Positions 1-13,800 of a stretch of 64,000 nt of DNA are shown here, one piece after another. Source of the DNA: Diphasiastrum complanatum (lineage: Eukaryota; Streptophyta; Lycopodiopsida; Lycopodiales; Lycopodiaceae); assembly GCA_029204225.1 (NCBI GenBank), contig CM055097.1, forward strand, positions 31,512,802 through 31,576,801, in the 5' to 3' direction. A program made the translations under genes and the position numbers. Under the pieces are notes generated by a model that saw nothing but the letters and a program-made list of their open reading frames with translations, had not been told where the DNA came from and made no database searches. The first letter of the stretch is position 1, and each line of letters opens with the position of its first letter.

Positions 1-85
1 TTGATATAAGGCCCAAAACTTTGTAATGTGACATTCTCTCCCTCACTGATTTGATTTGAAGAGTTGGGTTTCCTTTTTTCTCATC

Positions 86-240
86 TCATCCTGCTCCCCT
101 CTCTTCTCCTCTCTCCTCCTCTCCTCATCCTCCTCCTTCCTCTTTTTCTTCGTTTTTCTCTTCCTTTTCTTTTCTTCTTTTCTCTTTCCCACTCTTTTCC
201 TCTTGCTCTCATTTCCTCCTTCCTTATCTCCAAGCTATTG
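86..240. repeat. Pyrimidine-rich C/T tract, copy 1
   Basis: A stretch made almost only of C and T on the plus strand. A close second copy lies at 2103-2240. Both share the same order of CTCCTCTC, TTCCTCTT and TTCGxTTTTCTCTTCC blocks, so they are duplicates rather than independent drift. The open frames across it encode only Ser/Leu/Phe runs and are not genes. I see nothing gene-like in 241-1126. Confidence 0.6.
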
Positions 241-1124
241 AGCTCTCACTCTCTCCTATTTTCTTCCCCACACTCTTCTCCTGTCTATTATCTTTCCCAG
301 AGCCTCTTTCTCACCATCCTTACTATTTTTCAAGCTCTCAAGCTATTGTGGTGTTTTCTAGCACTATGTAAGCATGTGAAGAAGTTTAATGTTTTGTTTC
401 CTACTTTGTGTTGTAACATAGACTTGTATTGGATCTCAGTTTGTTCTTAGTGTTAAAGCTCTCTTTTATTTCAAAACATGCATTTGTGCACTTATCTAAC
501 TCTAGAACTTGGTAATAAAGTTCATAAAAAACTTGAAATTAATAAGGATCGTGTAGAGTGGATGTGTATGTATCCACCTCCTCAACAAGTAACTTTGCCA
601 AGATTATGGAAAGTTTGATTTTGATGACAAGCGTACAATCGAAAGTACCATATTCATTTTTAATTTAGTGCTTGCATGTCTCAAATGATTTCTATATAAT
701 ATATACATTTCATTGTGCAATGTTGGCTCCAGTTTCTTTTGTCGCAATAAATATTTGATTTTGAGTTTTGAAACTCCAATTTTCTTAATTCCATGTAGTT
801 TAAACCTGAATAACAATAAAGTATCATTACGAACTGCTTGATTGTAATGATGACACTGATACCCACAATTTTTTGCCATATAATGTTGCATTGATCCATT
901 TATCAATGACCTAAAAGCTTTTCTTACACATATTTGTTACACACTTAACAATACTCAATCAGTGAAATTAACAAGGTCTTTTACAATATTAGTCGTCCAT
1001 CTTCCATGAGCTAGATGGTCCCATATAGAAATCATTTGTTTTTATAAAACAATGAAGTATTTTGCAATAATCTTGCTATCGAGTATACATATGCCACAAA
1101 GGTGTACAATGAACATTAATGATG

Positions 1125-1126
<2 letters not shown>

Positions 1127-1166
<40 letters not shown>

Positions 1167-1566
1167 TAGTAAAGTGTGCCCGTCGATGACGGGGGCAATG
1201 GGCGGCCGACGATCTAGGTGGCGGCTTGTGGTCAAGACGTGTGGATGATGCTTAGAGCGGGCGATTGATGATTGAAGGTTGACATAATTAGATGTGGCCA
1301 AATTTTGTTGGCTAGTCATTTGGGGGGTGGTGTTTTGGATGGTTTCGACATGCATCAACTTGAAGCTTCGACACGTGTGCGGGTGTGTGCTTTTAGGTGT
1401 GCATGTGCGTGTGCATATATGTGCATGTGCATGTGTTTAAGGTTTAGAGAGGGAGGGAAAGAGAGAGAGTGTGGGTGTGTGTTTAGGGTTTACAAAAAGA
1501 GGAGAGAGAGAGAGAGTGAGAAAGAGAAAGAGACATGGAGAGAGTGTGTGGGTATGTGTTTAGGGT

Positions 1567-1665
<99 letters not shown>

Positions 1666-1822
1666 ACAAAAAATAAACCCCCTATCTCATATGTGTGTGT
1701 TTATCGAGTGTGTATGTGTGTAGGCATTAGACATTAGGCATTAATAATTAGGGTTAGGCATTAGGCATTAGGCTAAACAAACCAACTAAGAGCCAAACAA
1801 ATCGCTCAGATGGTGTGTGTGT

Positions 1823-1860
<38 letters not shown>
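1127..1860. repeat. Microsatellite cluster (AC)n, (TG)n, (GA)n
   Basis: Perfect dinucleotide runs: AC at 1127-1165, TG then GA at 1567-1662, TG at 1812-1860. Between them are four scattered plant telomere-like TTTAGGG/TTAGGG words and a short GGCATTA repeat at 1724-1772. The open frames here are repeat translations (CVCVCV, RERERE) and are not real. Confidence 0.85.
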
Positions 1861-1861
<1 letters not shown>

Positions 1862-1870
1862 TTTAGGGTT

Positions 1871-2065
1871 GAGCTAAAGCCCAGACTAAACAATTGAGAT
1901 CTGAGCCCAATAAATACTAGATTGGTCAACCTAGGTTAGCCCAACAAATGTTGTGTGTGTGTGTGAGGGGTGAGCCGAGCTAAAGCCCGTCTGGACTGAA
2001 CAGTTGAGATCTGAGCCCAACAAATACTGGATTGGTCAGCCTAGGTTAGCCCAGCAAATGTTTTG
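1871..2065. repeat. Direct tandem duplication, about 90 bp unit
   Basis: The segment starting GAGCTAAAGCCC at 1871 is repeated at 1977 with about 10 percent divergence. Both units run through the words TTGAGATCTGAGCCCAA and CCTAGGTTAGCCCA. The spacer between the units is a TG run. It holds no gene. Confidence 0.8.
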
Positions 2066-2102
2066 TGTGCGTATGTGTATGTGTATATATGTTTATGTGT
2101 GT

Positions 2103-2240
2103 CTACTCCTCTCATCCTGCTCTCTTCTCCTCTCTCCTCCTCTCCTCCTCCTCCTCCTTCCTCTTCTTCTTCGATTTTCTCTTCCTTTTCTTTTCTTCTT
2201 TTTTCTTTTTTACTCTTTTTCTCTTGCTCTCAAAATTTTC
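2103..2240. repeat. Pyrimidine-rich C/T tract, copy 2
   Basis: Second copy of the tract at 86-240, with a few substitutions. The following 2240-3060 is ordinary AT-rich sequence in which I recognise nothing. Confidence 0.6.
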
Positions 2241-3059
2241 CTCAACATATCATACAAATTACTATCAACTCCCCTTCCCTCAAATTGTGAACGATCCCAT
2301 TAATAAAATAAGCAAGAAGAGAAAAAAGAAAATACTTTTAATAATAGTCGTATTTCAGGATCTTGGAGCCATAAACTCATGTCAAATAATTTTGTTTGAA
2401 AATGTCAATCACTCTGCATTGCCCCATCTATCTGGTATGAATTTTTTTTTGAAAGTTTCATATGTTTGTTGTCTTATAATAATACTAGACCATTCTGTCA
2501 AAGATGAACTTTTATAAGCTTTTATTCACAAGTAAGGTAAATTTCCCTCAGTTGATGTGCGTAAATCTCAATGATAGATGCTTGAATCCAATTGTTGTTG
2601 TGTTTGTTGTAGACCTTAGGGACCTACTAATGTTGAATCCTCATCAAGAAACATGGGGAGCCAAAGATTCCTATCATTATGGATGTAAAATGTAAATGTT
2701 GTACATATTCATGGTAGTTGAAATCAATTAGGCTATATAAAAGCATTTAAGAAAAAGAAAGAAAGATAAAGACTAAATATTTGAACCTGTAATAGCTCAA
2801 GTTGGATAAGGGATCATGTAAAGTTCCTAGGAATTTGCATGATATGCGAATCTAGGGAATTTCATAAAAAATTGAAGAAAAAACCCAAAAAAAGGGGACA
2901 AACATAACACACTTATAGCCCTTTGGTAATGCTTACTCTCAAAATTCACCATCTTTGGATTTAGAATCTTTTGAAAATTTAGATTGATTACCTTACGACA
3001 TAGTCAATTAGCAAATAGAACCTTTTTTCTACCACCAGGAAATAGAGTGGATTCATTTT

Positions 3060-3560
3060 CTTGATTTTGTGTACTTTTCACACGTGTGAGGACTTCTCAA
3101 ACAATGTGAATGATCTCTTAAAATGTGTGTGATTGCACATAGATCAATTTAGATTGATATACAAGCATCCTAGCTCAAATTCTAAGGCAAAAGCACTTTG
3201 TACATGCTTGGGTAGAGAGAGAATACAACACTCTCGGGTAGAGAGAGAATGTCACCAAAAAACTAAGTGTCGGAGCTTGCTACATCAAAATCTTGCTACA
3301 AAAAACTTAGTATGGATTCTCCCACACTCTCACTAGTAGTGGCTCGAGATCCAAGAGCATGGAAATGAAGCAAATTGATTGGACCTCTAAGACCTCTTAC
3401 AATGATGGGACCTCCTATATGACACCTCTTACAATGATTGGACCATTTTGGTGCACCTCACAATATGATTGGCCCAAATTGACAAATAGAAACAAGAGGT
3501 GCACACATCTACTAGCATCAAGCCAAATGCCACTAGCCTATACTACCAGGAGCTAATCCA
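3060..3560. repeat. LTR-like dispersed repeat fragment
   Basis: This segment starts with a CACACGTGTG palindrome and contains blocks (GATTGCACA.AGATCAA, ATTCTAAGGCAA.AGCA) that recur in the same order near 43393-43515. A related CACACGTGTG word stands at 37941 beside a copia gag. I infer pieces of a copia LTR or leader. No TG..CA ends or target duplication could be fixed. The next 1.2 kb (3560-4800) shows no gene. Confidence 0.35.
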
Positions 3561-4827
3561 CTTCCATGAAGATGAGTAGTTGCTATTTCCAAGAATTTGG
3601 TTTCTTGATTGAGCTATCAATTTCTTATCCATACTAGATGAACTCAAATGTTCAGACTTGCTTTTTCTAGTGCCAATTCTATCAACTTAATGTATCAACC
3701 TTCAAGTACAAATTGAAGTGATGTAACTATAGAAAGTCTTTAGCTTATTCATGCACATGTGTTAATCAAACCATCCACATGATCTATCAACAAGACACAT
3801 CTCTATGTAAGGCTAATAAGGCAAATTGCAAAGCCTTCTCCTACGGCCTCATTTTATAATTCTATACAATTTCAATATCAAACAAAGCTAGAATAAAAAA
3901 AAATCTTAATCTAGAGTTTGTTCATGGGACTGAAACGAAAAGTTGATGACAAGAAATTTTCTAGCAAATAACTTAGATTAAAAACAAATGGAAAGCTTAG
4001 ACTCAACTTAAAAATTGCTAATTACAAGATCATGCAAAAGTCATGTGAGAGAAGTAGAAAAGAAACATTAGATGTTGTGATTTGATAACAAAAGCTGAGA
4101 ACCAAATAGAATTAACATTGTCACACTAAAAGATGAAAAATAGAGGGATATGGGATCCCTACGTGGATTCCAATGGACAATGAGATTGCATAGGAGCGGA
4201 TTCTGGTGGTAGTGGTGGTCGTCTCAATGGCAAGTGGTAGGTATTGATGGCACATGAGCAGAGTCCCCATGGTAGATGCTCCATGGTAGATGCCATGTAG
4301 CAATGGTGCATGAGCATGACACCAATTGCAAGTGGCCACACACAATGGTGCATGAACAAGGGACATGGAGTTGTGCTAAAATCAAATGTTCAACTTGATT
4401 GAACAATAACTTGCCGTGTGTTTGTATGACTACTACATAAGGTCACCATTTGAAAAAACTTAGAAGCCTTTGCAAAGGACATGTCATGCTTGGATAATAT
4501 CTTATAAGCAAACTAATGCTTTATTCTTTATTGCATATATAGATGAATGCTCCCAAGTTCTATGCGTGCAAGGAGAAAGATATTCTATACTTTTGGCGTG
4601 GAACATGTCAACAAATTGTGCAACAACTTGTACCTCAAGACGTCACACTTTGTACAAATTAGGGTGAAAAGTTTAAATTTTGTCCATCACAACAGAGTGA
4701 GTTGGGTAGAGTTGTTGACTGTGGTTGGCAAAGACTAAACTCAAATCTTGATCGTTGTGTGGTGACAATATATGAGGAGCTTGCTCTAAAATCTTAGGGA
4801 AATGGTTTTCGCTGAACGTAGATGTTG

Positions 4828-5034
4828 TATATATATTTATTAGCAGCTTTAAAATAGGTTACTCAAATTATCAAAAAATTATCAATTTTGAATCAATCAA
4901 CGTGTGCCACATGGTTGGCAAATGTCTCTTGGGCCTTACCAACATTGGAGGGCAAGTGCCTTCAAATGGGTGGTTGTTGTGATCAACAAAGGGCTTAAGG
5001 ATTCATTTCAAAAATTCCCTTTTCTTCGACTTCT

Positions 5035-5076
<42 letters not shown>

Positions 5077-5357
5077 GCTCTGCTCTGCTCTGCTCTGCTT
5101 GCTCGCGCAAGAGCGTCGTCATCTCTGAGCAGCGCTCCCTTGATCGCTTCGTCGCACCAGACGTTACCTACCAACTGCGCGCGCCACCGTTTTGTTTCTC
5201 ATTGCAATTCATACAACCCACCTTTGGATTTTAAGTATTCAATCACAGCTCCTTCCTCTTCTTTTCTATTCTAACAGCAACGGCAACAGCCACGGCAGCA
5301 GCAGTAACAAGAGCATCAGCAGCAGCAGCCAAATTGCTGTGTTCGGTCGTAGTTAGA
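4828..5357 (+). promoter_or_regulatory. Putative promoter and 5' UTR of the otubain gene
   Basis: A TATATATATTT box lies at 4828-4838. About 200 bp downstream come a (TC)n run (5041-5069), a TGCTC repeat (5075-5099), then GC-rich sequence ahead of the start codon. CT-runs in 5' leaders are common in plant genes. A CAG/GCA-rich segment (5270-5330) precedes the ATG and is open in the same frame for some distance, so an upstream start cannot be excluded. No transcript evidence is available, so the box and leader are inferences. Confidence 0.35.
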
Positions 5358-5567
5358 ATGCTGCAGCAGATTGCTGTCCCGGCCAAGGATTCCACGATGG
5401 ATGAGACACCTGGGTTGGCCGACGGCCCAGCAATTTTTAGTGTTGAGGATGATGTGCTGGATGAAATATTCTCGAGCGTTGAAGATCTGTGGGATGACGA
5501 GATTACGTTTTTTCGCAATCCAATCTGCGATCAGGAAGTCGACATATGTGAATTTATTGGTGACAAG
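5358..5567 (+). CDS. Otubain exon 1
   Basis: It runs from ATG ([10 protein letters not shown]) for 70 codons to ..ICEFIGDK, ending phase 0 at donor AAG|GTAACA. The GDK end joining EP in the next exon matches the family. The exon is acidic and low in homology apart from its last residues. Confidence 0.75.
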
Positions 5568-8500
5568 GTAACACACCATTGTGGCATTGCCAGCCTGTTT
5601 ATATCTTTTACTGCTTTGTATGTTTCTAGCATTATTTGCTTTTTTCTCTTGTGTGTCCTGCTAATTGGAGTCAAATTCCTGACCTCAAGTACAGTGGGGG
5701 AAGCCTGCGCCAAAACACCACTTACTGGAGTGTTTGTTTTTGCAGTTGAGATCCAAATTTTCATCGAATAAATGTGTAATAAAAGATGTTCTGATTTTCA
5801 GATGTGGTTGATGCAGGAGCCAATTTCAGTCTTGGCGGTTGAGTATGAGTCTGGAAATCCTATATTCAAGGCAAAAATTGAGGTGGCATTTCTAAATTTA
5901 AGTGTTAATTTTAAGGTTGTGATTTTGATTAAATTACTTTTTGTTAGCACCTCCTTGAAGTGTTCAATTTGGGAATGCTTGAACTATATTCATCTGTACT
6001 GAGGTGTTCAGTTGACAAAGAACATGATCAACATATGTATCTGCTCTTAGCAGTTATCCATGTGAATTAATGAAATTTGAAATGATAGCTTTCTCCTGCT
6101 AGCGTGGTCAAGTACATCAATTGGAATAATGTTCATGAATTTGAGTCATTACCCAGAAACTGGCCAGCACGTATGGAGCAATTCGACGCATTCGGAGAGA
6201 TGGGAATTGTTTTTTTCGAAGTTTCATGTTCTCGTACCTGGTACGTTTTCTTGCCTGTGTAAAGCAAATTGTTGTACATAGTGCTGACCTTAATCAGAAC
6301 ATAGATTATGTGCATGTTTCAAGCATTGCCACTTCATATCCACCCTCTCCATACATACCTCACACTTGTTGCTTTTATTAGTCACTTTACTTGAATTAAT
6401 GATGACGAGTGGCTCAGAAAACAAAATGAGGCAGGAAAGAGCTCTATGTACTAAATTTTGTTGAGTTTTCAGAGTGCACAGCTCTTCCATTGGATAAGAA
6501 GTATGTTCTAAAAATTCAATACCTCAAATGGCTTCATTAAACACAATTTAGAAAACAGGCAAAGTCTCACTGTGTGGCAGTAGACGGAAAGTGCAAAATG
6601 ACATATCAAGTCTTGAGTAATGCAAAACGACATATCAAGTCTTGAGTAATGCAATTGTTCGTAATCAATTGCTGCCACCGTATTGATCTAGCTATTAGTG
6701 GTGCTGGAACCGTATCTGAGATGCCAGATGCACTGCCCTCTACATCTTCATTGGACATAGTTCCCCCCTCATTACTAGCATTTCTTCTTTTTCTCAACCT
6801 GTTCTCTCACTTCCAATTTTGTATTCAAATGCCAGAAGAAGATCGAGTACATACCAGATGCAGAATCTGTTACCAATTCAAACTGGCAGTCACAGTTCAC
6901 TTATATCTCAAACCTTTATGTTGGCCACCCTGGTAATTGTGTATGATTCACTACTCCATTTAATCTATGATTGTTACAATAGATGCTACTAATTTGTGTA
7001 GATTTGAAAATCAGGAAATTTTACTTCTTGAGTTGTTGCTTGAGTTTGCCGTTTCTAGCTGAATTGAATATTATCCATTTTGATTACTCTAACTGAAAGT
7101 CATTTGGTTCAACTTATAGGCCTACACAATGACTGTTTCAGTCTTGGTGCATTGCTAACCTGAGGATTTTAATTTTATGATCTATACCTACAATGGATGG
7201 ACAAGAAATAGACACATTTACTTTGTGCACTTCTTCTGTTACCCATGATATGACCTAATCTTTTAGAGGGTTAGGTCACTGGTCTGTTTATTGCGTTTGT
7301 AATTTAAAACCTGGAAATTCACTTTCTGTATGATTTTGCAAAACAGGAGTACATATTGGAGGCAAAAGATGCAGCAGAGGTTGCCCGTGTACTGAAAAGT
7401 GTGGAGAGTTGTAAGCAAGCCCTGCTTGGATTTGGCTATGCAGAATTCACTTTTGAAGATTTTTTCGCGGTATGATGGGTTGCAGGATGAATTTCTTTAA
7501 GCATAGAAGCTAGAGCAGGGTTCAACTTTTTATAGCTATAAGTGCAGTTGCCCTGGCTCCTGAGTCATACTCATGTAGAAGTTCCAATGATTCCCTTCTC
7601 CTTGATTTTTTTCACATTTAATAAGTAGAAATGGCAATGTAGCATATGTGGAGTCCAGAATGATGTGTTTGAATCACAGATGCAACGAATTGTGATTCGC
7701 GGGCCAGAATCATAAACCCTTTTGCTTATAATCATCTTCTTCAAATTATTCTTTGCAGCAGGTTTTGTCTCCCTTTTCTGCTCTAGTTCTGGGCGTCCCT
7801 CCACCATTGGGAAGACAGAGCACTTGACACACTGCTTTAGAGCTAATCTTCTTTAGGCCCGAATTTCTCATGGCTGCCTTCACCTCATTAGTTGCCAAAA
7901 TCTCTAGTTGCAGCATAGCGAACTCCCGCAACTTTACTTGCAAAAGAAATTTCCCAATGGTAAGCACACAGGGTCATAGGTCGCATCCTCCCCAATTGTC
8001 TTTGCAACTCTTCCATTGCTGTTAGCATGCTATTGTCCTCACCATTGCTCTTGCATTCTCTAACGATCTGCCTGCCTACCTGCTTGATTCACGACCTGTT
8101 GCCTTCATAGGGCAGATTATACCTGGTAGTTGTAATTCTCCCTCCCTGGTCAGCAATCAGAGAGCTGGTTCTGATTTCTATCACTTGTTTTCCTTCTCTA
8201 AATTGCTATGGAAGTGCGAAGGTTATACTTTAGAATTGTGAATTTAAAAAAAAAATTAGAAAAAAATTGTAAGAAAAACATACCAGCGAATCCCGAACCC
8301 CCAGCGAATCGGGGCAATTCGGATCGCTGTCCGAATCGCGGACAGCAATTCGCTGCTGCAGCTCTTTGAATGACTGTAATACGAAGACAAGCTTTCAAAA
8401 TGCCTGGCCTTTGTGTGTCATGCTATTTTTGGTAATGTCATGGATCATGTCTTGTTGGAAAATGGTTTGTGGACAAATTTTTCTTAGACACAATACATGA

Positions 8501-10845
8501 ACCTCTTCAAGAGCTTTACTGCTACCTGTAGAACTTGAGGTTTGCATTCCTGATCAGGACTAAAGACTTCAAAATTCTATTGTACTCAGGTCTTTGTTGA
8601 ACAACTGGAATATGTACTACCAGGCAAATCATCTACCAGGTGCAGTCTCTGAAAAAATGTGTTTGAGCATCATGGCTTTTTTGCAAACATAAACATTACT
8701 TGCCAGCACCTAATTTGGTCCACTTTTTCAATATTTTTTAGCTATGGGTTCATGAATTTATTCACTCTTCAATCTCGATCCATTTATTTTATAAAATCTA
8801 TTGAATCAGCTACCGAGAGCAAATCACCACACATCGGACCAAAAGTCGACTTTTACTGACCAGTGGAGAGAATGCGACCCCTATTAATGCCATAGTTATG
8901 GTACCACTACAGGCACTATTGTAATTGATTTGATAATGACAGCCACGATTTGCCTAATAGTACTCAAAACACAATGTATATATGTATATATCATAGTTGC
9001 ACAGAAACACGTTTCTCAGAAACGAGTTTCTGACATGGAAACGTGAATAAAAAAAACAGATTATATATATTTTTTTACCCCCTCGTGGCCAGAAACGTGT
9101 CAGCCGTGGAGGAGGTAAATTTTTTTACAGTGGGCTATTGGAGTCGGATGATTGCGTGTGAATAGTCGAGACTCGGCAGGCATCTACTCGATAGGCATCT
9201 GCTCGACGATACGGAGGTGGTGCACACGGTGCCAGGGGGATCTGAGCTTTCTGGAGATCAAAACCATCGATTTTTGTTATTTGGTAAGTGCAGGCATGAT
9301 TTTTTGCAAGTGTTGACATTGAGCTGTAGCCAACCAAATCGAGCGAAGTTTGGCTCTAGACCACCTTTCTTCATGCCCACGGTAAGTCCTACAACGTCAG
9401 TTTCAGCTATTACGGCGAGTCTAGCAAGATTTGAACGCCACACTCCAAATGCACGTGTATTTTTGCCATTTTCACAAAATGACTTGTAGTGTAGGCATTC
9501 GATTGAGGTGATGTCTGAGCCTAGAATGCATTTCCACATGCCTGTAGAGACTCCTGTGACCTCCGTTTTGCCCGTCTTCGTCCGTATCACAAATTTCAAC
9601 TTCCATGCCCTAATTCCATGTGTTTTAGGGTTTAGGCATGGAGCATCGTGTAAGCATCTGCCTGGGGCGTGGTTTAGGCCTACACTGCATTTCTTTACAC
9701 TGCACGGACTTCCACGCTAACAACATTCGCCCATTATCGCTCATACTGAAATAATTCGATCCCATGCCCTAATACCATGTGTTTTTTGGCACTTGCTCTG
9801 ATAGTATGAATTGGAATGATTTTGATGTATGCTCTGATGTTTTGAACTCTATTTTAGCCTGGTAATGTTGTTCAATGCAGTGTATTTTCTTCTACTGAAC
9901 TTTTGCTTGCTTATTTTTGTTTGTAGGTTTGATCTCGTGTTGACACGATGCCGGTGCGGGGCCGAGGACTTTGGGCCGAGGTTGATCTTATAGAGGGGGA
10001 TGTGGCTACACACCATGGCACATGAGTCCCTAGATGGAGATGCTTGCATTGTGGTGGTCTCTTCACAGGATCACTCACCAGGGTTAGGGCTCACTTACTG
10101 CGGCTCAGAGGGCCAGATGGGCACGCATTGGGCATATCTGATTGCCCCAGGATTTCTGATGAAGAGGTGTAGATGGACATGTACGGGCTTGATGGTACAT
10201 CCACCCACCCAGTGAGACCATCACAGGGTTCTGGACAGGGACATGTAGCAGGGATATCACGGGCAGGGCCTGGTACAGGTGCAATGTTACAACTCCATAA
10301 GATCTCCGACTGCCTTGAAGGTTCCGCACACCCCATACCTGTGACGACGCACCATATTCGCCCATCCATAGGGTCACAACCGACCCACCCCCATACCACA
10401 CGCTTCGACAGGTCCTGCCAAAGAGAGTGACACACCTCCAGGACGATCAGACACACCCACAGTTATGCCATCCACTGGGCGTGCTAGACCACGAGCGCCA
10501 TATGTGCGCCATATGTACAGCAGAGAGGGGTTAGTCCCAGATAACAGACTCTTGATTGATGCGGGTGGCAGAGAGAGCAGCAGGCCCGATGCACTAGACT
10601 TGTTGGTCAATTCTTTTACAAATGCGGCATCCCTTTTGCTGTTGCTGACACCTGGGTGTTCAAGGAGCTCTGCACGCAGATTGCAGCAGTGGATGCTACA
10701 TGGAGGCCTCCCAGGCGAGAGGCATTGCGAGGCAAGATGCTTCGTCAGGAGCAAGAGATCATCATGCGGGAGTTGAGTTCCATTCGCTCAGCTTGGCAGT
10801 CGTAAGTACTTTGTCTCCATACACTCTTTGCATCTCTCTCTCTCC

Positions 10846-10884
<39 letters not shown>

Positions 10885-13800
10885 CACTAAATCATGGCTG
10901 AAACCATATTGAATCATGGCTGAAACCATACTGAATAATGGCTGAAACCATATTGAATCATGGGTGAAATTTTATATATATTCTATTTTTTTTTCTCGGT
11001 ATTTTTGGGAAACGCTTTTGGGAACGGTTTTGCCCCAAAACGGTTTGTGTTTATCTAATGCTTCCGCAAAGCAATTATATATTGTTTAGATGCTGTCTAT
11101 GTAAATAATTGTTTCAATTCAGATAATTTCAAAATCTTATTCAAATTTACTCGAATGTCTGATTCAAATTTGATAGGCACAACACATCCACTGAGGAAAA
11201 TCGAAGCAGCCTTTCAATTCCATCAAATTTTCCCATCGTGGTATTAGAGCCATTGTTCGGAACTACGTAGATACATTCTGTAATCGATAGGTGTTCAATT
11301 AAATTCGAATCGACTAATGTCTTACCAATGTTTGAATCGAACAATGTTCAAACAAATATGCGATTCATATTCAAATTGACAAATGTTCGATCAATGTTCG
11401 AGTAGACCGATCTTTAACTGACGTTCAAATCATAGTTGCACTGCGTTTCTGAAAACACGGTTCAGAAACACGTTTCTGAATTTTTTTTTTTTTTTAACAA
11501 TTTTTTTTTTTGTGTGGGCAATATGGATATCAAATTAAACCATTTATTAAGGGCAATTCATTTATGTAGGTTGCTGAATGTTTCGAGTACAATGTGGTCC
11601 AGTTTGGAGGCAACAATGCTTGTTGGATCTATCAAGGTTAAAAGTTTTCTATGGAAATGTGTTCCATTTATTCCCAAAAACGCGTTTCTAGAAACGTGCT
11701 TGCCCAGAAACGCGTTTCTGTGCAACTATGGTTCAAATATTATTCGAACAAGAGTTGAATTTGATACTTGATCCAACTAATAGTCGAATCGAAGAAGTGT
11801 CAAATCAAATTCGATTCGAGTTCATGTCGAGCTGTTGTTTTAACAATAGTAACACACTATAATATGACATTCAATTATATCTACACTCATTGACTAATCA
11901 TTGCGACTGTCAAACATTGGAATTAAAAAATAAATCTACTAGACTTTCTATATGCACTCACAAATAAGGCTGTTCTCTGTTGGAATTTGCCGCTTAAATT
12001 CAAGATAGGAGTGCACTAATCATATTAGCACTATCTTGAATTAATTGAAGAATGAGTGCTGTTCTCTACAATGGAATGAATGGAGGTGGGGCACGAGCCC
12101 TCCTTATATAATTTCTCTAGTCCTTAGCAAAAGCTAAAAGCATAAAGCAAAAAGCTCAAAGCTGATCACTATAGTTGCTCTCTATTTTGGGTAAAGGCCC
12201 TTAATAGATTTTTAAGTAAGTAAAAATTATGTTCTATTCCTGCACTAGTGTGCCCTCCTACAAGCAAGACTAATTAACTTGACTTTAAGACTTTGAATTT
12301 GATGTACTAAAAATAGAAATGGCCCCAAAGATAGCTCGCAGGCATGACCAAACTAACATTAAGGGTGCAAATAAACATTAATTTCCCCCTTAATGTTTAC
12401 TTTGTTATCTATTACTCCTAGGACTTCTAACTTTTGAAAATTTTCTTTGTCAAGTCCTTTGGTAGAGATACATGCAACTTGCTTTTCTATACAACAATAA
12501 ATAAGCTCCAGTTCACCACTTTGAATCTTCTCTCGGATGAAGTGTAGTTGTACTTCGATGTGCTTTTTGTCCTGTTATGAAAAATTGGATTTTTCACCAA
12601 TTTGATACAACTTTGATTATCACACTGAAGTATGTAGGTGCATCTTGTACCACATGAAGATCCTGTAGAATCCTTCATAACCATATTGCTTCACTTTTTG
12701 CACTCATAGTAGCTCGGTACTTTGCCTCTGTAGATGATAATGCAATAGTATGCTGCTTCTTTCATCTTCTGCATCTCCAACCCAATCAACATCCACATGT
12801 CCCTACAATTGTAAAACATCTTGTCTTCCATAGGAAATACCAAACCTCAAAGTACTTGCTTAGCAGCTTTCTAGTGAATTCCGCTTAGGCTTAGCCATAA
12901 ACTGAGAGATCTTTCTTAATAATAAATATTCTGAATCAAATCATTATTCGAACTTCAAGATTATCCAGATACATTACTACAATAACATTATGAGCATCCC
13001 TGATCAAAACATAAAGTGTAGGCTCCGAATTGCTCCTTTAAAAACCAAGCTCTTCAAAGTACGTGGCAATCCTCGTGTACCATGCCCTGGGTGGCAGGTG
13101 CTTGCTTAAGTCCACATAATGCCTTGTCCAATTCTTAAACCTTGTCTTCTTGTCCTGCTGCTTTATATCCCTCTAGCTGCTCCATGTAGACTTTCTCCTC
13201 TAAAAAACAATTCAGGAATGTATTCTTAACATCCGTTTGTGGACTACTACATCCAAATTGAGCTATCAATGACAAAACTGTCCTGATGCAAAAGTTTCTT
13301 CATAGTCAATCCTTTCTTCTTGAGCATACGCTTTTTCCAACACTATAGCCATATATGGTGTACATCCTCATCCTCATGATGATTCTCCTGTTGATCCTCC
13401 TGTCGATCTCCTCTTGATGCTTTTCAAGCCTAACAAATCTCGTAGTTCTCTATGTATTAGACTCTCCCTGTTCCAAAATAACACTATCCTTGATAGTTTC
13501 ATAGTACCATCTAGCTAATCTTCTAGTATTTGATGTAGGATGCTTCCTACCCAGTGAAGTCGGAGATGAATAAGTATCCCATGTACTTGATCTCTCCTTC
13601 TGGTGAAGTTGGAGGTGAATAAGTATCGCATGTACTTGATCTCTCCTTTTTCCTTTCTCAACCATGGTCACTCTAGGTACTTGAATTGGTGTAGGCGGTA
13701 CATGTGGCGACTCAGGCTCCTGTAATGACTCGTCACACAAGATAGAAATTACTCCATCTTGCTTCCTATCATAAGATATTTCCATCCTCCTCAAAGATTA

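Noticed and set aside
56..450. Ser/Leu/Phe-rich membrane peptides
   Set aside because: They arise from a C/T-rich repeat present twice; several overlapping frames are open for the same reason.
1125..1723. Small proteins from CVCVCV and RERERE frames
   Set aside because: They are translations of AC, TG and GA microsatellites without coding signal.
1480..1870. Interstitial telomere array
   Set aside because: TTTAGGG-like words occur four times but singly and far apart, not in tandem.
9217..9720. Overlapping ORFs upstream of the BED finger
   Set aside because: Both strands are open in this GC-richer stretch without any motif; probably the leader of the hAT element.
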